From contig NZ_CP060402.1 in assembly GCF_015040615.1 (NCBI RefSeq), positions 682,001-746,000 of the forward strand: DNA of 64,000 nucleotides. Reading direction: 5' to 3'. This document shows, piece after piece, positions 51,980-60,013 of this stretch (position 1 is its first letter; every line of letters starts with the position of its first letter). The notes beneath the pieces were generated by a model. The model was not told the DNA's origin, searched no databases, and was given only the letters and a program-made list of their open reading frames with translations. The position numbers and the translations under genes are program-made. This DNA comes from Microbacterium sp. YJN-G. Lineage in GTDB: Bacteria > Actinomycetota > Actinomycetes > Actinomycetales > Microbacteriaceae.

Positions 51980-52812
51980 GATCCGAACCCGGCCAGTGGC
52001 GGCGTACCGTCACGGGTGCTGCCGACCTTGTCGGTCTTGTTCTTGCTCTTGCCCTTGCCCGGCTTCGCGGCATCCGAGACGAGGGCGCTGAGCCGCTCCT
52101 CGACGAACGTGGGCGCGGCGCCGGCCTGCACGGCCAGCATCCCCTCCATCAGCACGGTCATGCGCTCGAGTTCGAGCTCGCCCAGACGCTGCAGACGCCC
52201 GCCGATCGGCAGCCAGATGAAGTTCGCCGACAGCAGCCCCCACAGCGTGGCGACGAAGGCGGCGGCGATCAGGGGTCCGAGGGTGTCCGGTTTGTCGAGC
52301 TTCTCGAGCACGTGGGTGAGCGACACGACGGTGCCGATGATGCCCACGGTGGGTGCGAACCCGCCGAGAGTCATGAAGAAACGCGAGGCCGTGCGGTTGC
52401 GGGCGGCGGCCGAGGCGATCTCGTCTTCGAGCAGCACGCGCAGGTCTTCGGCGTCGATGCCGTCGGCGATGCTCTGCAGTGCCTGGCGCAGGAACGGGTC
52501 CTTCTCGTCCGAGACGCCCTGCTCGAGCGACAGCAGGCCCTCGGTGCGCGCCTTCTCGGCGTAGCCGACGACGGTGGCGATCACGCTGCGGGGCGAGCGG
52601 CGGTCGCCGCGGAACGCACGGCCGAGCGACTTGACCGCCTGCATGGCGTCGCGCAGCGTGCCGCTGGCGATGCCGACCGCGATCGTGCCGCCGAAGACCA
52701 GCACCATGGGGGCGGGCAGCAGCAGCGCCGAGATCGAGGCACCCTCCATGCTGATCATCGCCAGCAGGGCGCCGAACGCGAGGGCGAGTCCGACGATGAG
52801 TCCGAGATCCAT
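51976..52812 (-). CDS. motA: Flagellar stator protein MotA
   Basis: A 278-residue stator subunit with four helices: LIVGLALAFGALLAMISMEG, ALLLPAPMVLVFGGTIAVGI, FFMTLGGFAPTVGIIGTVVS and AFVATLWGLLSANFIWLPIG. The cytoplasmic loop contains KDPFLRQALQSIADGIDAED and the charged residues that contact FliG. The conserved Pro in APTVGIIGTV is present. A Lys/Ser-rich C-terminal tail (GKGKSKNKTDKV) is longer than usual. The start overlaps the flbD stop by one base, giving flbD-motA-motB as a coupled set. Confidence 0.96.
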   Translation of the reverse strand: MDLGLIVGLALAFGALLAMISMEGASISALLLPAPMVLVFGGTIAVGIASGTLRDAMQAVKSLGRAFRGDRRSPRSVIATVVGYAEKARTEGLLSLEQGVSDEKDPFLRQALQSIADGIDAEDLRVLLEDEIASAAARNRTASRFFMTLGGFAPTVGIIGTVVSLTHVLEKLDKPDTLGPLIAAAFVATLWGLLSANFIWLPIGGRLQRLGELELERMTVLMEGMLAVQAGAAPTFVEERLSALVSDAAKPGKGKSKNKTDKVGSTRDGTPPLAGFGS

Positions 52813-53042
52813 CAGCTGTTCTCCGTCCAGCGCGGGGTGGAGGAGGAGAGGCGCGTCGCCTGCGCGAGCACGCGGGCGCGGAAGTCGGCGATCTGCGAGA
52901 TCAGCTCGTCCATGGTCTCGCGCACGACGAAACGGGCCCCGTCGACCATGATGATCGTCGTGTCGGGTGACTCCTGCACGCGTTCGATCAGGTCAGGGTT
53001 CACCGCGAACCGGCTGCGGTTCAGGCGCGTGACGACGATCAT
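52812..53042 (-). CDS. FlbD-family flagellar protein
   Basis: A 76-residue small protein of the FlbD family found with motA in many bacteria: MIVVTRLNRSRFAVNPDLIE, QESPDTTIIMVDGARFVVRE, DELISQIADFRARVL. Its role is not established. In Borrelia and Bacillus-type clusters it is encoded between flgE and motA, exactly as here. The ATG at 53042 was chosen because the conserved IVVTRLN begins there and GGAG precedes it. An ATG at 53051 adds three residues. A sigma-28-like promoter lies 75 bases upstream. Confidence 0.85.
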   Translation of the reverse strand: MIVVTRLNRSRFAVNPDLIERVQESPDTTIIMVDGARFVVRETMDELISQIADFRARVLAQATRLSSSTPRWTENS

Positions 53043-53116
53043 GGGCTCCATCCTGGAAGATCGGCTCCGGCGCGGGGTCGGAGCGGCGACGGCCCATCCT
53101 GGTCCGTCGGCGAGGA

Positions 53117-53143
53117 CTGTCGGCAGCTTCCCGCCGTGCGTAA
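53117..53143 (-). promoter_or_regulatory. Sigma-28-like promoter upstream of flbD-motA-motB
   Basis: On the minus strand, TTACGCAC (53143-53136), 11 bases, then GCCGACAG (53124-53117). This matches the flagellar sigma-28 layout (TAAA-N15-GCCGATAA) at the strongly conserved GCCGA core and spacing, and is nearly identical to the element before flgB. The start of transcription would be near 53110, 70 bases before flbD. Confidence 0.6.
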
Positions 53144-53182
53144 GCGGGCGGGGTTCCCTGTTCGCGGGTCATCCCATCCCTC

Positions 53183-53404
53183 GAGGTGTCGCAACACGCG
53201 GTGTCGGGGGTGGGGGATGCCGCGTGTTGCGCCACCTCGAGCAGGGTGCATCCCCTCTTCCTTGGCGGGTCCGACATGGCTGCCTCGGGGCGGGGGATGC
53301 CGCCATTCGGGACTCGCGAGCGTGAAGAGGGCGCCCCACCCTGCCCATTGAGGTGTCGCAACACGCGGTGTCGGGGGTGGGGGATGCCGCGTGTTGCGCC
53401 ACCT
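53183..53404. repeat. Two family A and one family B palindromic repeats between flbD and flgE
   Basis: The 468-base gap between flbD and flgE holds family A copies at 53183-53239 and 53349-53404 and a family B copy at 53265-53320. Here the A copies are almost perfect palindromes: GAGGTGTCGCAACACGCGGT pairs with GCCGCGTGTTGCGCCACCTC around a G-rich centre. The order A-B-A shows both families coexist and insert in the same kind of place. The remainder holds the flbD promoter and the flgE terminator. Confidence 0.88.
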
Positions 53405-53443
53405 GAAGCAGGGTGCGCGGGGTGGGGCAAGGACGAGAACGGC

Positions 53444-53480
53444 GCGAGCGCCGGATGCCGAGGAGGCATCCGGCGCTCGC
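53444..53480 (-). terminator. Intrinsic terminator after flgE
   Basis: GCGAGCGCCGGATGCC (53444-53459) is perfectly complementary to GGCATCCGGCGCTCGC (53465-53480), a 16-bp stem with a five-base loop, 30 bases past the flgE stop. It lacks a U-tract but such stems commonly end transcripts in high-GC actinobacteria. It would separate the hook operon from flbD-motAB. Confidence 0.75.
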
Positions 53481-53510
53481 GAGAAGAATGCAGCAGCGAA
53501 GAGCGCGCGG

Positions 53511-54674
53511 TCAGCGCTTGAGGTTGGTCAGCTCCTGCAGCACCTCGTCGCTGGTCGTGATGATGCGGGCGTTGGCCTGGAAGCCGCGCTGCGCGACGAT
53601 CAGGTTCGTGAACTCCTGCGACAGGTCGACGTTCGACATCTCCAGCACGCCGCTGATGATGCCACCCAGGCCCTCGTCGCCGGCCTGGCCGATGGTGGCC
53701 TGACCCGAGTTCGCGGTCGGCCGGAACTGCGACGAGCCGGCCTTCTCGAGTCCGCCGGGGTTGGTGAACCCGGCCAGCGAGATGCGGGCCAGCACCTGCG
53801 TGTCGCCGTTGCTGAACGTGCCCATCAGGCTGCCGTCCTCGGTGAGCGCGTACGAGCTGAGGGTGCCGGCCTGGCGTCCGTCCTGCCCGGTCAGGGCGAC
53901 CGAGCTGATGTCGGCGTACCCGGTGATCGCCGACAGATCGACGGTGATCCCCGTGGTCGTCGTCAGCGAGCTCGGGCCGGCCTGCACGCCGTTGACGAAC
54001 GCCAGCGAGGTGGGCGTGCCGCCCTCGTGGGAGACATCCCAGCCGGTGCCGGTGCGCTCGAAGGTGAGGCGCAGGGTGGATGCCGTGCCATCGGCCGAGT
54101 ACACCTGGATGTCGCGCACGAGCTGGTCGCCGACAGCGGCATCCGAGGGCAGGTTGCCGCTCGCGGTCGCGCCGGTGGTGGCGACGGCTGGCACGACCGC
54201 GCCGACCGGCAGTGTGATGTCGCCGACGGCCTGGCCGGCGGTGATCACGCCGTCCTGCGCAGTCCAGCCCTGCACGAGCGCGCCGTCGACCGTGGTCAGG
54301 CGGCCCGCCGCGTCGAACGAGAACCCGCCGTTGCGGGTGTAGAGCGTCTCGCCGCCGGCGCGGACCATGAAGAAGCCGTCGCCGGCGATCATCAGGTCGG
54401 TGGGCACACCGGTCGGCTGGGGTGCGCCGGTGGTGAAGTTGGTGCGGATGCCGGCGAGCTGCACGCCCAGGCCGACCTGCGCGGGGTTCGAGCCGCCGGC
54501 GTCGTTGCGGGGGCCGGTGGAGTTCTGCACGAGCTGCGAGAGCGAGTCCTGGAACTGCGCTGCCGACGACTTGAAGCCGACGGTGTTGACGTTGGCGATG
54601 TTGTTGCCGGTGACGTCGAGCATGGTCTGGTGCGTGCGCAGGCCCGAGATGCCGGCGAAGAGCGAACGGAGCAT
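53511..54674 (-). CDS. flgE: Flagellar hook protein FlgE
   Basis: A 387-residue axial protein. The N-terminal rod-type motif LRSLFAGISGLRTHQTMLDV with GNNIANVNTVGFKSS and the C-terminal NVDLSQEFTNLIVAQRGFQANARIITTSD (shown as one family block) bracket the hook core. GTTLYTRNGGF-like ETLYTRNGGFSFDAAG and MIAGDGFFMV are also present. It polymerises into the hook outside the cell. No signal peptide is expected, because it leaves by the flagellar exporter. It lies 64 bases downstream of flgD and ends the hook operon at a strong terminator hairpin. Confidence 0.96.
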   Translation of the reverse strand: MLRSLFAGISGLRTHQTMLDVTGNNIANVNTVGFKSSAAQFQDSLSQLVQNSTGPRNDAGGSNPAQVGLGVQLAGIRTNFTTGAPQPTGVPTDLMIAGDGFFMVRAGGETLYTRNGGFSFDAAGRLTTVDGALVQGWTAQDGVITAGQAVGDITLPVGAVVPAVATTGATASGNLPSDAAVGDQLVRDIQVYSADGTASTLRLTFERTGTGWDVSHEGGTPTSLAFVNGVQAGPSSLTTTTGITVDLSAITGYADISSVALTGQDGRQAGTLSSYALTEDGSLMGTFSNGDTQVLARISLAGFTNPGGLEKAGSSQFRPTANSGQATIGQAGDEGLGGIISGVLEMSNVDLSQEFTNLIVAQRGFQANARIITTSDEVLQELTNLKR

Positions 54675-54738
54675 GGTGTGCCTTTCAGGGGGAAGGTCTG
54701 GGGGAGAAGGTCAGAGGGGAGAATCAGGGGGGGGGAGA

Positions 54739-55170
54739 TCAGGATGCTGAGGAGGAGCCGGCCCGCAGCCCCGAGACGGCGTCGAGCGGGATGCTCTTGT
54801 CGCCGATCGTGACCATCGGAACGCTGCCGGCGAACGAGACCGAGCTGACGATGCCGGTCTGCGTGACACCGTCGGCGTCGACGTACTCGGCCTGGGTGCC
54901 GATGAGCGCCGCGGCGGTCTGACGCATGCTCAGCGCGAAGCTCTCGGACGTCATCGTCGTCAGCTGCGTGAGCTGCTCCATCGAGGCGAGCTGCGTGGTC
55001 TGCGCGATCATCTCGTTGGTGTTCATCGGCGAGCTCGGGTCCTGATTCGACAGCTGGGCGACCAGCAGCTTCAGGAACACCTCGGAGTCGAGCGTCTTCT
55101 TCTGGGTGGTCGGGGCGACGGTGCTGCCGGTGTGCAGCCCCGGCGCGGTGACCGGTTCGACGGAGGTCAT
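54739..55170 (-). CDS. flgD: Flagellar hook-cap scaffold protein FlgD
   Basis: A 143-residue FlgD. The conserved N-terminal block LDSEVFLKLLVAQLSNQDPS, MNTNEMIAQTTQLASMEQL directs export and caps the growing hook. The C-terminal half is reduced to a short beta-rich segment (VDADGVTQTGIVSSVSFAGS), as in other short actinobacterial FlgD. The gene follows fliK after 15 bases. A run of nine G lies just past its stop, in the gap before flgE. Confidence 0.92.
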   Translation of the reverse strand: MTSVEPVTAPGLHTGSTVAPTTQKKTLDSEVFLKLLVAQLSNQDPSSPMNTNEMIAQTTQLASMEQLTQLTTMTSESFALSMRQTAAALIGTQAEYVDADGVTQTGIVSSVSFAGSVPMVTIGDKSIPLDAVSGLRAGSSSAS

Positions 55171-55185
55171 CGTTCTCCTTTCGGA

Positions 55186-56715
55186 TCAGGCGTAGACGTC
55201 GATGCGAGAGCGCGACGACGGGTCGGTCGGGACAGATGGGGAGGTGCGCGGGCTCTCGCGGGTGGCCGGAGCCACCGGACCACCACCGGATGCCGGCTGC
55301 GCGGCGGACTGCGAGCCCGAGCCCGCCCCCGAGCCCTCGCCGAGCTGCGACTCCGCCCGAGCGTGCGCGTTCTGGCGTCCGGCATCCGAACCCGTGGGGG
55401 AGTCCTGCGTCGAGACGGCGACCGAGGCGCCGGGGGCGGCGATCGAGAGGTCGCGGCGCAGGTCGGCGATGATTGCGCGCAGCGCCTCGCGTCCGGCATC
55501 CGAGGGGGCGTGAAGCTCGACCCTGATGCCGGATGCCGTGACAAGAGCGCGGACCGTGACCGGCCCCAGCGACTCCGGCGACACGGTGAGCGTGATGCTG
55601 TGCTCGCCCTCACCGGCGCGCGCGAGCGCGACGAGCGGAACGCTGACCTGCGGCAGCAGCGCCGGCCGTGGCGCGGCGGCGGGCTCGGCCACACCGGCCG
55701 GCACCGGCGCCGACAGCCGCGCGGCGACGGGTGCGGCCGTCGACGTCGGAGCGACGGTCTGCTCGGCCTCCGTCGCACGGCCGCCGCGGGCGGCGACAGG
55801 TGCGGCGACGGATGCCGCCGGGGAAGCGGATGCCGTCGGCGCAGCGGCGTCGCCGGGCTGGCCGGGCAGAGAGCCCGCGGCACCGGTGGTTGCGGATGCC
55901 GACGGAGAAGCGGATGTCGTGGCCTGGGCCGCGCCATCCGGCGTGACCGACAGGGCCTGTGGAGCGGTCGCTGTGGCGGTGCCACCGGCGGCGGTGCCGG
56001 CGGGAACGGTTCCGCTCGAAGCAGTACTGGCTGGGGCGGTGCTGCCCGGAACGGCCCCGCTCGACGCAGCGCCTGCGCCGACGGCGGAGGCGGTCGGCAT
56101 CCGACCCTCGGCGCCCGCAGCTGCCGCGCTCGCCGCGGCCGTCGTCGTCGCTGCGACCGCAGCCGTGTTCGCAGCGCCAGCGGCGTCCGCCGCAGCAGCA
56201 CCGGCGACGGACACGGAAGCGGATGGCGTCGCGGAAGCAACGATCGTGGTCGACCCGGCCACCGTGGCTCCGGCCTGCGCACGTCCGGTGACGGTACCGC
56301 CCTCCGCCTCACCGGAAGCCACAGCATCCGCGGTCACAGCGGACTCGACGGCAGCGGCGAGTTCAACAGGAACCACGCCGGCGACCGCCGCAGCACCGTC
56401 GACCCCCGCGATGGACTCGCCACTGGTGCCTGGCAGCATGTCCTTGCCGCTCGGCTGCGCGGCATCCTGACCAGGCGCACCAGCATCGGCGGCAGCGCCG
56501 CTCGTCGCACCAGCACCTGCGCCCGCAGCCGCGGCATCCTGCGCTACGGCGCCGCCAGCAGCACCAGCACCAGGTCCGCCCCGCCCCGCCTCCTCAGCAG
56601 CCACCTGACGAACGGCATCCGCGAATCCCGTCGCCGCGGCGCTCGACCCGCCCGACCGCGCACTCGCGACAGGGCGCGGTTCAGCCGCCGCCCCGAGCAC
56701 GATCTGCAGGCTCAT
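55186..56715 (-). CDS. fliK: Flagellar hook-length control protein FliK
   Basis: A 509-residue protein. Residues 1-360 are low-complexity Ala/Gly/Ser/Thr/Pro-rich, as expected of a molecular ruler. The C-terminal Flg_hook domain (residues 365-450) reads ERGEHSITLTVSPESLGPVT in family order (here EGEHSITLTVSPESLGPVTV), then ALVTASGIRVELHAPSDAGR and ALRAIIADLRRDLSIAAPGA. It tells FlhB to switch specificity when the hook is complete. It overlaps fliJ by four bases. The low-complexity part makes the exact N-terminus hard to judge. Confidence 0.9.
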   Translation of the reverse strand: MSLQIVLGAAAEPRPVASARSGGSSAAATGFADAVRQVAAEEAGRGGPGAGAAGGAVAQDAAAAGAGAGATSGAAADAGAPGQDAAQPSGKDMLPGTSGESIAGVDGAAAVAGVVPVELAAAVESAVTADAVASGEAEGGTVTGRAQAGATVAGSTTIVASATPSASVSVAGAAAADAAGAANTAAVAATTTAAASAAAAGAEGRMPTASAVGAGAASSGAVPGSTAPASTASSGTVPAGTAAGGTATATAPQALSVTPDGAAQATTSASPSASATTGAAGSLPGQPGDAAAPTASASPAASVAAPVAARGGRATEAEQTVAPTSTAAPVAARLSAPVPAGVAEPAAAPRPALLPQVSVPLVALARAGEGEHSITLTVSPESLGPVTVRALVTASGIRVELHAPSDAGREALRAIIADLRRDLSIAAPGASVAVSTQDSPTGSDAGRQNAHARAESQLGEGSGAGSGSQSAAQPASGGGPVAPATRESPRTSPSVPTDPSSRSRIDVYA

Positions 56716-57131
56716 GCGGATCCCGCCCCTCGCCGCAGCGCGATCTCGTCGAGTTCATGCTGCTCGACGCGCAGCTGCTCGGCGCGCACGCGCATCCGGT
56801 GCGCGGTCGCGAGCCGGTCGAGCCCGCGCAGCTCGCGTCGCACCGACTCGTGCGCGGTCTGCGCCGATTCGACCTCCGCCTGCTGCAACTCGGCCAGCGT
56901 CTGCAGGTCGGCGAGCATGCTGCGCCCGGCCACTCGTGCGGCGGCCAGCGCCGCCAGCGAGCGAACATCCGTGGCATCCGATTCGTCCGCCGCGAGCGCC
57001 GCGCGCAGGTGGCGGTCGCGGGTGGCGGTCTGGTTGGCCTCGATGGTGGCGCGCGACAGCTCCTGCGCGGCGGCGCGCTCCTGGATCGATCGCACGCGCA
57101 GCAGGCCGGCGAGGGAGAACGGACGTGTCAT
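56712..57131 (-). CDS. fliJ: Flagellar export protein FliJ
   Basis: A 139-residue, almost wholly helical coiled-coil protein (FSLAGLLRVRSIQERAAAQE, RATIEANQTATRDRHLRAAL, LQTLAELQQAEVESAQTAHE, RMRVRAEQLRVEQHELDEIA). It has the size, composition and position (between fliI and fliK) of FliJ, which forms the stalk of the export ATPase and recycles chaperones. FliJ sequences are poorly conserved, so position is a main argument. Four-base overlaps join it to both neighbours. Confidence 0.88.
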   Translation of the reverse strand: MTRPFSLAGLLRVRSIQERAAAQELSRATIEANQTATRDRHLRAALAADESDATDVRSLAALAAARVAGRSMLADLQTLAELQQAEVESAQTAHESVRRELRGLDRLATAHRMRVRAEQLRVEQHELDEIALRRGAGSA

Positions 57132-58423
57132 GACGTGCCTCCGAGATCGGTGACGAGCCGCGCCAGACGCTGCCAGGAATCGGCGGCGGCGCTGGGCTCA
57201 TCGAGGGACTGGGTGAGGAACTGCGAGATCCCGCGCTCGTTGGCGAGCGCAGCATCCACGCGCGGGTTCGCACCGGGCTGGTAGGCGCCGATGTCGATCA
57301 GGTCGTTGGCGGACCGGCGCGCGGCCAGCACCGCACGCAGCGTCGTGGTCTGCGCGCGCTGCTCGGCAGTGGTGATCTTCCCGGCGACGCGCGAGGCCGA
57401 GGCCAGCACGTCGACCGCCGGATGGTGCCCCGAGATGGCGAGCGAGCGGTCGAGCACCACGTGTCCGTCGAGGATCGAGCGCACCGCATCCGCGATCGGC
57501 TCGTTGTGGTCGTCGCCGTCGACGAGCACCGTGTAGATGCCGGTGACCGAACCGCCCCGGTCGGTGCCGGCACGCTCGAGCAGGCCGGCGAGGATCGAGA
57601 ACGTCGACGGCGGATAGCCGCGGGTGGCGGGCGGTTCGCCCGCAGACAGGCCGATCTCGCGCTGCGCCATCGCGACTCGGGTGAGCGAGTCCATCATGAG
57701 GATCGCATGGGCGCCCTCGTCGCGGAACGCCTCGGCGATGCGGGTGGCGGTGAAGGCGGCGCGGATGCGGGCCATCGCCGGCTGATCAGAGGTCGACACG
57801 ACCACCACCGAGCGGGCAAGGCCCTCCGGGCCCAGGTCGTCCTCGAGGAACTCGCGCACCTCGCGGCCGCGCTCGCCGACGAGGGCGATCACGGTGGCAT
57901 CCGCCTCGGTGCCGCGGGCGATCATCGACAGCAGCGACGACTTGCCGACGCCCGAGCCGGCGAACAGGCCCATGCGCTGCCCGCGTCCCACCGGCAGCAG
58001 CGTGTCGAGCACGCGCACGCCCAGCGGCAGCTGCGCGGTGATCCGGTCGCGCCCGAGGATCGACGGCGGCTCGTGGTCCAGGCTCACCAGCGGGGTGCCC
58101 AGCGGTCCCTTCCCGTCGATCGGGCGTCCCAGCCCGTCGAGCACCCGGCCCAGCAGCCCGCGCCCGGCGGGCACGCGTAGCGGACCGCCGCGGCCGCGCA
58201 CCGGCACGCCGATGGTGAGTCCTGTGGTCGGGGCGAGCGGCATGCAGCTCAGGCCCTCGGGCCCGGTGGCGACGACCTCGGCGTCGATGTCCTCGCCGAT
58301 CTCGACCAGGTCGCCGACGGCGCAGTCGAGTCCGCGCACCTCCACGCCCAGGCCACGCACGCGCGAGACCCGCCCGCGGCGCTCGGGGCGTGCGGCGTCG
58401 AGCACGGCGCCCCAGGCGGTCAC
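57128..58423 (-). CDS. fliI: Flagellum-specific ATPase FliI
   Basis: A 431-residue ATPase related to the F1 beta subunit. It has the Walker A GSGVGKSS (residues 156-163), GERGREVREFLEDDLG, the Walker B HAILMMDSLTRVAMAQREIG (cut here at twenty residues), and TRGYPPSTFSILAGLLERAG, the FliI signature. It energises unfolding and delivery of substrates to the export gate together with FliH and FliJ. Start ATG/GTG at 58423 overlaps the fliH stop by four bases. Confidence 0.97.
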   Translation of the reverse strand: MTAWGAVLDAARPERRGRVSRVRGLGVEVRGLDCAVGDLVEIGEDIDAEVVATGPEGLSCMPLAPTTGLTIGVPVRGRGGPLRVPAGRGLLGRVLDGLGRPIDGKGPLGTPLVSLDHEPPSILGRDRITAQLPLGVRVLDTLLPVGRGQRMGLFAGSGVGKSSLLSMIARGTEADATVIALVGERGREVREFLEDDLGPEGLARSVVVVSTSDQPAMARIRAAFTATRIAEAFRDEGAHAILMMDSLTRVAMAQREIGLSAGEPPATRGYPPSTFSILAGLLERAGTDRGGSVTGIYTVLVDGDDHNEPIADAVRSILDGHVVLDRSLAISGHHPAVDVLASASRVAGKITTAEQRAQTTTLRAVLAARRSANDLIDIGAYQPGANPRVDAALANERGISQFLTQSLDEPSAAADSWQRLARLVTDLGGTS

Positions 58424-59025
58424 GGCGACACCTCGTCCAGGGCCCGGCGAGCCCGCTGCACGGCCGCGCCGACACGGGCGTCGACGATGCCCTCGGCGAC
58501 CTCGGCGGTCGCGTCACCCGGTGCGAGGGTGTCGTCGGCGACGATGAGGATGCCGGCGGGCACGGCATCCTTCTCCTCGAGCGTGCGCAGGTCGGCAGGG
58601 CTCAGGCGCACCTCGGCCGGCGGCTGCGAGCTGTGGGCGGCCAGCGCACGACGCAGCGCCGAGGTGGCCGCGAACTCGCGGTCGGAGAGTACCTCGGCGA
58701 GGATCGCCTCGGCCAGCTCGATCGCCCGTTCCGAGACCTGACGCTCGGTCGCGTCGACGAGGGTTCCGGTGCGAGCGGTCAGGGCGGCTGCGGCGGCGTG
58801 CAGCGACGACAGAGCGGATGCCAGCTGGGCCCGCGCCTCGGCATCCTCGACGCCCCGCCGCTCCGCGGCGAGAGCCGCGGCGGCATCCGCCTCTGCTTTC
58901 CCGACCCGGAAGCCCTCGGCGTGGCCCTCGGCGTATCCGCGCAGCCGCGACTGCCGGTGCTCGGCTTCGGAATCCCTGCCCAGCAGGCGGGGGAAGGCGG
59001 CGGGGGCGAAAGCGTCAGAAGACAT
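58420..59025 (-). CDS. fliH: Flagellar assembly protein FliH
   Basis: A 201-residue FliH. The N-terminal region contains the Gly/Glu-rich stretch QSRLRGYAEGHAEGFRVGKA typical of the GxxxG repeats of FliH. The C-terminal domain reads RQVSERAIELAEAILAEVLS and VRLSPADLRTLEEKDAV. It is the peripheral stator of the FliI ATPase and links it to FliN. The ATG at 59025 was chosen because it gives the usual N-terminus. It overlaps fliG by 11 bases. A longer frame upstream reads antisense-like sequence inside fliG. Confidence 0.9.
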   Translation of the reverse strand: MSSDAFAPAAFPRLLGRDSEAEHRQSRLRGYAEGHAEGFRVGKAEADAAAALAAERRGVEDAEARAQLASALSSLHAAAAALTARTGTLVDATERQVSERAIELAEAILAEVLSDREFAATSALRRALAAHSSQPPAEVRLSPADLRTLEEKDAVPAGILIVADDTLAPGDATAEVAEGIVDARVGAAVQRARRALDEVSP

Positions 59026-60013
59026 ATTCGTCCTCGTCGGCGCGCTGCACCGAGATCTCGCCGGCGGCTTCCATGCCGCGCAGCAGGTGCACGATGGCGG
59101 CGCGCGCCTCCTCGACCTGCGAGATGCGCACTGGTCCGATACTGCGCGATTCGAGGTCAAGATTCTCGCGGTTGCGCTCGGAGACGTTGCGGCGGATGAC
59201 CTCGGCGATGCCGTCGTTCGCGCCTTTCAACGCCAGCGCGAGGGTGCGCAGGTCGACGCCGCGCAGCACGCGCTGGGCGTCGCGGTCGTCCAGGCGCACC
59301 AGATCGGCGAAGGTGAACATGCGCGAGCGGATGTCGTCGGCGAGTGCCTGGTCTCGGTCTTCGATGCTCTCCAGCAGGGCCTTCTCAATCGACGCGTCGG
59401 AGCGGTTGATGATCTCCACCAGCGGCTGCACGCCGCCCAGGCGTTCCGGGTTGTCCCGGAGCGCGAGCATACCCGTGCGGGCCTGCAGCGACTCCGCGAC
59501 GATTCCGATCGCATCCTGGGTCGCGGTGCCCATGGTCGCGATGGACTGCGCGACATCGGCGCGGATCGACTCGGGCAGCGCTGCGAGTACTGCTGCTGCC
59601 TGATCAGTCGCGAGATGCGCGAGCACCAACGCGATCGTCTGGGGCAGTTCGCCGTCAAGTTGCCCGGCGATATGCACGGGGTCGGCGGCGCTTAGGAAGT
59701 CGAAGGCGGAGTTGGACGATCCCACCCGACCGAGCACGGCCGCTGCACGTTCGGAGCCGAAAGACGCCTGCAGTAGGGTCGCCGCGAGGTCGCGTCCGCC
59801 TCGAACGGGTGGGAGGTTTCCGGCAGCGAGATGCTGGAACCGTCCGAGTGCGTATGCGGCGGTCGCGGCGTCGACGTTCTGCAGTCCGATGATCTCCGCG
59901 GTGATGGCTTCCGCCTCAGCTTCGGACATGTGCTTCATGACGTCGATCGCCGCCGATCGGTCGATGTTCATGATCACCAGGGCTGCGGTCTGCCGTCCGG
60001 TCAGTGCCTTCAT
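59015..60013 (-). CDS. fliG: Flagellar motor switch protein FliG
   Basis: A 332-residue FliG. N-terminal LTGRQTAALVIMNIDRSAAI and MSEAEAEAITAEIIGLQNVD contact FliF. The middle domain reads PQTIALVLAHLATDQAAAVL. The C-terminal motor domain has FTFADLVRLDDRDAQRVLRG, TLALALKGANDGIAEVIRRN, SERNRENLDL and SIGPVRISQVEEARAAIVHL. The charged residues that interact with MotA lie in these last blocks. It overlaps fliF by four bases. Length and domain order are standard. Confidence 0.96.
   Translation of the reverse strand: MKALTGRQTAALVIMNIDRSAAIDVMKHMSEAEAEAITAEIIGLQNVDAATAAYALGRFQHLAAGNLPPVRGGRDLAATLLQASFGSERAAAVLGRVGSSNSAFDFLSAADPVHIAGQLDGELPQTIALVLAHLATDQAAAVLAALPESIRADVAQSIATMGTATQDAIGIVAESLQARTGMLALRDNPERLGGVQPLVEIINRSDASIEKALLESIEDRDQALADDIRSRMFTFADLVRLDDRDAQRVLRGVDLRTLALALKGANDGIAEVIRRNVSERNRENLDLESRSIGPVRISQVEEARAAIVHLLRGMEAAGEISVQRADEDEYVF

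Noticed and set aside
54728..54737. Run of nine G after flgD considered as a phase-variation tract
   Set aside because: It lies outside any reading frame, between the flgD stop and the flgE transcript context, so slippage would not switch a protein.
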